The position numbers were made by a program, and so were the translations under genes. Under the pieces are notes generated by a model. The model saw only the letters and a program-made list of their open reading frames with translations, was not told the DNA's origin and ran no database searches. From Curtobacterium sp. MCSS17_007 (GTDB taxonomy: Bacteria; Actinomycetota; Actinomycetes; Actinomycetales; Microbacteriaceae): a stretch of DNA of 64,000 nucleotides. Where the stretch lies: the NCBI RefSeq assembly GCF_003234175.2, contig NZ_CP126257.1, positions 2,418,001 through 2,482,000 on the forward strand, read 5' to 3'. This document shows, piece after piece, positions 62,224 to 64,000 of the stretch. The stretch's first letter is position 1, and each line of letters begins with the position of its first letter.

Positions 62224-64000
62224 GAGACCACTCCTTCCCAGGCACGCCAGGCCTCGCGGCGGGCCGCCTGTCGCGCGGGATCGGCGACGGGGGCCGCCGC
62301 GAGCAGCATGCGCGTGTAGTCCTGTTGCGGGTGGTCGAGCACGGCTGTGGTCGCACCGCCCTCGACGACGCGGCCGTCTCGCAGCACGACGACGTCGTCG
62401 GCGAGCTGTCGCACGACGGCCAGGTCGTGGCTGATGAGCAGCATGCCGAAGCCGAACTCGTCCTGCAGGTCCGCGAGCAGGTCGAGCACGGCGGCCTGCA
62501 CGGTGACGTCGAGGGCACTGGTCGGCTCGTCGGCGATCACCAGGGCCGGGCGGAGCGCCAGTGCCCGGGCGACGGCGACGCGCTGTCGCTGCCCGCCGGA
62601 CAGCTGGTGCGGGAACCGCTCGGTCCACGACGGGTCGAGCTGCACCGCGGACAGGAGCTCGCGGGCGCGGGCAGCCCGCGACGCCGGTGTGCCCTCGCCG
62701 TGCACGAGCAGCGGCTCGGCGATGCTCCAGCCGATGGTCTGTCGCGGGTTCAGCGACGACGCCGGGTCCTGGAAGACGATGCCGACACGGCTGCGGAGCT
62801 CGCGCAGGCGCTTCCCGCGTGCGGTGCGCAGGTCGTTGCCGTCCACCTCGACCGAGCCGTCGACGACGGGGACGAGCCCGGCGAGCGCGCGGCCGATGGT
62901 CGACTTGCCGGACCCCGACTCCCCCACCAGACCGAGCGTGCGACCGGCGACGAGCTCGAGGTCGATCCCGCGCACCGTCGGGTCACCGCGCCGGGTGTAA
63001 CGCACGGCGACGTCGCGCAGGCGCGCGACCACGGCACCCGGCGCGTCCGGTGCGTCCGGTGCGTCCGGTGCGTCCGGTACATCCGGCCGGGAGGCACCAC
63101 TCGCGTCGTCCGCCGCGCCCGCCCCCGGCGCGGGCCGGGTCGCGCTGTCCGCAGCCGCTGCGGCGGACGCGGGTCGTGCCTCTCCCCGCGGGCTCGGCCG
63201 TCCCGCCGCTCCGCTGACTCCGCGGCGCGCCGGGACCGGCCCGAGGGGGCCCAGGGCGGGGACCGCGGCGAGGAGCTCGCGCGTGTAGTCGGCGCTGGGG
63301 TGCGCGAAGACCTCGGCGACCGTGCCGTGCTCGACGGGGTCACCGCGGCGCATGACCAGGACCTCGTCGGCGACGTCCGCCACCACACCCATGTCGTGCG
63401 TGATGAGCAGGACGGCGAGGTCGCGCTCACGGCCGAGCCGACGCAGCAGGTCGAGGATCCCGGCCTGCACCGTGACGTCCAGCGCGGTCGTCGGCTCGTC
63501 GGCGAACAACGCGACGGGGTCGCCCGCGAGCGCCATCGCGATCATCGCCCGCTGGAGCTGCCCGCCGGACAGCTCGTGCGGGTAGGCCTTCCGGATCCGG
63601 CCGGGGTCCTGGAGCCCGACGGCCCGGAGCAGCTCGTCCACGCGGTCGGCGACGCCCGCCCGGTCCAGGTCGGTCGGGTGTGCCCGCACGGCCTCGGCGA
63701 CCTGCGTGCCGATCGACAGCACGGGGGTGAACGAGTTCATCGGTTCCTGGAACACGACCCCGATGCCAGCACCCCGGACGGCGCGCAGCTCGTCCGCCGA
63801 GGCACCGATGAGCTCGGTCCCGCGGAACCGGGCGCTGCCCGACACCCGGGCGGCGGGTGGCAGGAGTCCGAGCACGCTCATGGCGCTGACCGACTTGCCG
63901 GAACCGGACTCGCCGACGAGGGCGAGCACCCGGCCGGGCGTCAGGGCGAAGGAGACGTCACGGACGACGGGCTCCGCGTCGCCGAACGCGACGCGGAGCC
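62220..64000 (-). CDS. fused double ATPase of a peptide ABC transporter (DppD-DppF), 5' end cut
   Basis: At least 592 residues with two complete ATPase domains. Domain 1: VGESGSGKSVSA, ELSGGQLQRAMIAMALAG, LFADEPTTALDV, ITHDMG. Domain 2: VGESGSGKSTIG, QLSGGQRQRVAVARALAL, VIADEPTSALDV, ISHDLA. The DppD-like first half has the OppDF C-terminal tail. The two are joined by an Ala/Pro-rich linker containing a DAP tripeptide repeat. The frame is open to position 64000, reading RVAFGDAEPVVRDVSFALTPG before Walker A, so only a few N-terminal residues are missing. Confidence 0.92.
   Translation of the reverse strand, partial: LRVAFGDAEPVVRDVSFALTPGRVLALVGESGSGKSVSAMSVLGLLPPAARVSGSARFRGTELIGASADELRAVRGAGIGVVFQEPMNSFTPVLSIGTQVAEAVRAHPTDLDRAGVADRVDELLRAVGLQDPGRIRKAYPHELSGGQLQRAMIAMALAGDPVALFADEPTTALDVTVQAGILDLLRRLGRERDLAVLLITHDMGVVADVADEVLVMRRGDPVEHGTVAEVFAHPSADYTRELLAAVPALGPLGPVPARRGVSGAAGRPSPRGEARPASAAAAADSATRPAPGAGAADDASGASRPDVPDAPDAPDAPDAPGAVVARLRDVAVRYTRRGDPTVRGIDLELVAGRTLGLVGESGSGKSTIGRALAGLVPVVDGSVEVDGNDLRTARGKRLRELRSRVGIVFQDPASSLNPRQTIGWSIAEPLLVHGEGTPASRAARARELLSAVQLDPSWTERFPHQLSGGQRQRVAVARALALRPALVIADEPTSALDVTVQAAVLDLLADLQDEFGFGMLLISHDLAVVRQLADDVVVLRDGRVVEGGATTAVLDHPQQDYTRMLLAAAPVADPARQAARREAWRAWEGVVS
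63043..63078 (-). repeat. 9-bp tandem repeat coding an Asp-Ala-Pro linker
   Basis: Four perfect GCGTCCGGT units plus a degenerate fifth, in frame, encoding repeated Asp-Ala-Pro between the two ATPase domains. Copy-number change would alter linker length without shifting the frame. Confidence 0.8.

Overview
The window is a gene-dense, very GC-rich (about 70 percent) chromosomal segment. Its codon use, many GTG and TTG starts, frequent leaderless genes (a TANNNT -10 box 6-8 nt before the start codon) and gene families point to an actinobacterium of the family Microbacteriaceae. Curtobacterium is my best guess, from gene content rather than a search. I see no prophage, insertion sequence, CRISPR array, rRNA or tRNA. 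The segment reads as core and metabolic chromosome carrying several self-contained catabolic cassettes.

Left part (1-16 kb): an allantoin/hydantoin cassette on the minus strand (NCS1 permease, Asp/Glu/hydantoin racemase, allantoinase cut by the window edge). Next come a divergent GNAT/TetR pair with an obvious operator, a VIT-type iron/manganese transporter preceded by two DtxR/IdeR-like boxes, a GNAT enzyme, an NtaA/SnaA-type flavin monooxygenase, a SRPBCC protein, the SufS-SufU pair, an Rv0909-like antitoxin homologue, a ClC channel, a GH36 alpha-galactosidase, a CorA transporter and a TspO-like membrane protein.

Middle (16-37 kb): alanine dehydrogenase, an AraC regulator, and a SorC regulator divergent from glycerol-3-phosphate dehydrogenase with two copies of TGCACG-NN-CGTGCA between them. 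A zinc-starvation module follows: cysteine-free ribosomal protein bL36 divergent from a CobW-like protein that has lost its GTPase motifs, with a Zur-like box between. A metabolite MFS transporter and a DinB-fold protein lead into a complete tetritol (erythritol/threitol) catabolic cluster: SorC regulator, SDR dehydrogenase, EltD-like zinc dehydrogenase, polyol MFS permease, DAK-type kinase and RpiB-type isomerase. A LolA-like exported protein with an ABC exporter pair and a quinone oxidoreductase close this part.

Right part (37-64 kb): metallophosphoesterase, threonine aldolase, YbdK-type ligase and M20 dipeptidase; a lipoprotein gene broken by one missing base; a ROK-controlled alpha-glucoside cassette (lipoprotein binding protein, two permeases, GH13 glucosidase); a NatAB-like ABC exporter with a TetR regulator; PnuC; an APH-like kinase; a secreted beta-helix protein; an iron-sulfur (6-4) photolyase-type protein with the full Cys4 signature; an Eis-like acetyltransferase; a DUF2087 protein; and a dipeptide/oligopeptide ABC transporter whose fused double ATPase runs off the right edge.

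Across the window, many 3' ends carry members of one sequence-related hairpin family (CGGACGGGAGGC...GCCTCCCGTCCG). It probably acts as a U-less terminator and recurs too precisely, arms included, to be chance.
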